Shown piece by piece: positions 5,267 through 6,429 of a stretch of DNA of 6,429 nucleotides (positions are counted from its first letter, which is position 1; each line of letters opens with the position of its first letter). Under the pieces are notes generated by a model, which was given only the letters and a program-made list of their open reading frames with translations, searched no databases and had not been told where the DNA came from. Source of the stretch: Cyanobacteria bacterium UBA11370 (GTDB lineage: Bacteria > Cyanobacteriota > Cyanobacteriia > Cyanobacteriales > Coleofasciculaceae); the NCBI GenBank assembly GCA_003486645.1, contig DNGI01000421.1, positions 1-6,429 on the forward strand. The letters run 5' to 3'. The translations under genes were made by a program, and so were the position numbers.

Positions 5267-6429
5267 CTAAGCATCATAATAGAGAGCAAACTCATAGGGA
5301 TGAGGACGCAGACGCATCGGGTTGATTTCATTATCAAGCTTGTACTCAATCCAATTGACGATGAAGTCTTCAGTAAAGACACCCGTATTCGTTAAGAAAC
5401 TATGATCCTTCTCCAAGTTTTCCAACGCCAATTCCAAAGAACCAGGAGTCGAAGGCACTTTCTTCAATTCCTCTGGCGAGAGATCGTAGATATCCACATC
5501 CAAAGGTTCCCCTGGATCAATCTCATTCTTAATCCCATCCAACCCAGCACAAAGCATCGCCGCAAAGGCAATATAAGGATTGCAAGTCGCATCCGGACAA
5601 CGGAATTCCATCCGCTTCGCCTTGGGATTGCTACCAGACAGGGGAATACGAATCGAAGCTGAACGGTTCCCTTGAGAGTACGCTAAGTTCACAGGCGCTT
5701 CAAACCCAGGTACCAAGCGTTTGTAGGAGTTGGTAGTTGGGTTGGTGAAGGCTAACAACGCAGGTGCGTGTCTGAGCAAACCACCGATGTAATTCAGTGC
5801 CATCTTACTCAAATTAGCGTAGCCATCACCCCAGAATAAAGGCTGTCCACCCTTCCATATAGATTGGTGGGTGTGCATCCCAGAACCGTTATCGTTAAAT
5901 AGGGGCTTGGGCATGAAGGTAACGGTTTTGCCGTACTTCTTGGCAACGTTTTTAATGACATACTTATAAGTCATCAAAAAGTCAGCCGCCTCGATGATCG
6001 GAGCAAAGCGGAAACCCAGTTCGTTTTGTCCACCTGTAGCGACCTCGTGGTGGTGCTTTTCAATCGGCACGCCACAATCTGCCATTGTGAGTAGCATTTC
6101 GGTACGCATATCTTGCAGCGTATCAGTTGGGGAAACGGGGAAATATCCTTCTTTGTAACGGGGTTTATAGCCCAAGTTGCCGCCATCTTCCTCCCGTCCA
6201 GAATTCCAGCGACCTTCCACACTATCTACATAGTAGAAGCTCTTGCTCTCGGTTTGGTCAAAGCGAACATCATCAAAGACAAAAAACTCCGCTTCTGGGC
6301 CAAAGTAGGCAACATCCCCAATACCAGTGGATTGGAGGAAGTCGAGTGCCTTCTTAGCGATACTGCGAGGGTCCCGGCTATACCATTCTCCTGTACGCGG
6401 CTCTTTAATGGAGCAAATCATGCTCAGGG
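5267..6429 (-). CDS. Glutamine synthetase type I, partial (5' end outside window)
   Basis: This encodes 386 complete codons of type I glutamine synthetase, which makes glutamine from glutamate, ammonia and ATP in the cytoplasm. The frame continues past the internal Met at 6421 (preceded by Leu-Ser) to the window edge. From the usual length near 470, some 85-90 N-terminal residues are missing. Numbering from that Met, the active-site segments are [10 protein letters not shown] (41-50), [28 protein letters not shown] (105-132), [12 protein letters not shown] (176-187), [20 protein letters not shown] (234-253) and [12 protein letters not shown] (272-283). The tyrosine matching the adenylylation site of enterobacterial enzymes is in [11 protein letters not shown] (308-318, Tyr312). 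Cyanobacteria are known to control this enzyme with small inactivating proteins instead. The C-terminus [13 protein letters not shown] is complete. The promoter, where an NtcA site is expected, is not in the window. Confidence 0.97.
   Translation of the reverse strand, partial: LSMICSIKEPRTGEWYSRDPRSIAKKALDFLQSTGIGDVAYFGPEAEFFVFDDVRFDQTESKSFYYVDSVEGRWNSGREEDGGNLGYKPRYKEGYFPVSPTDTLQDMRTEMLLTMADCGVPIEKHHHEVATGGQNELGFRFAPIIEAADFLMTYKYVIKNVAKKYGKTVTFMPKPLFNDNGSGMHTHQSIWKGGQPLFWGDGYANLSKMALNYIGGLLRHAPALLAFTNPTTNSYKRLVPGFEAPVNLAYSQGNRSASIRIPLSGSNPKAKRMEFRCPDATCNPYIAFAAMLCAGLDGIKNEIDPGEPLDVDIYDLSPEELKKVPSTPGSLELALENLEKDHSFLTNTGVFTEDFIVNWIEYKLDNEINPMRLRPHPYEFALYYDA

Noticed and set aside
5402..6357. 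Three ORFs within glnA (5402-5662 +, 5974-6222 -, 6127-6357 +)
   Set aside because: All lie in other frames of the highly conserved glnA coding sequence.

Overview
The window looks like cyanobacterial chromosome, probably from a filamentous species. The glutamine synthetase at the right end is closest, from memory, to cyanobacterial GlnA. The octamer GCGATCGC (HIP1) occurs five times in 6.4 kb (at 1046, 1557, 3709, 4230 and 4804), where about 0.1 would be expected by chance. Short tandem repeats of 9 and 7 bp sit between genes, as is common in filamentous cyanobacteria. No database search was run, so all family names rest on visible motifs.

Layout, left to right. Positions 1-217 hold two tandem repeat blocks. 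They are followed on the + strand by a 640-residue actin/Hsp70-fold ATPase (218-2140) with a predicted membrane hairpin near its C-terminus. A 197-bp MITE-like element with 13-bp perfect terminal inverted repeats starts exactly at this gene's stop codon. A purine/pyrimidine hairpin follows, between the convergent ends of the ATPase gene and a minus-strand class I SAM-dependent methyltransferase (2440-3501). The methyltransferase has three TTGTAA repeats at exact 10-bp spacing upstream of its start.

The region 3774-5068 is a toxin-antitoxin patch. On the + strand there is a broken locus in which the N-terminal half of a small antitoxin is joined in frame to the C-terminal half of a RelE/HigB-like toxin, with two in-frame TAA stops. 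Next to it on the - strand is an apparently intact Phd/YefM antitoxin and PIN-domain (VapC-like) toxin pair. The toxin starts at TTG, overlaps the antitoxin stop by 4 nt, and has a strong Shine-Dalgarno. A doubtful 77-codon frame overlaps the antitoxin start from upstream.

At the right end, the 3' four-fifths of glnA (minus strand, 5' end outside the window) is closed by a clear intrinsic terminator that separates it from the toxin-antitoxin region.

The genes do not form one pathway. The window reads as housekeeping genes (glnA, the methyltransferase) beside an accessory patch of toxin-antitoxin modules, repeats and a small mobile element. The least understood intact gene is the Hsp70-like ATPase. 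The most informative oddity is the collapsed antitoxin-toxin locus.
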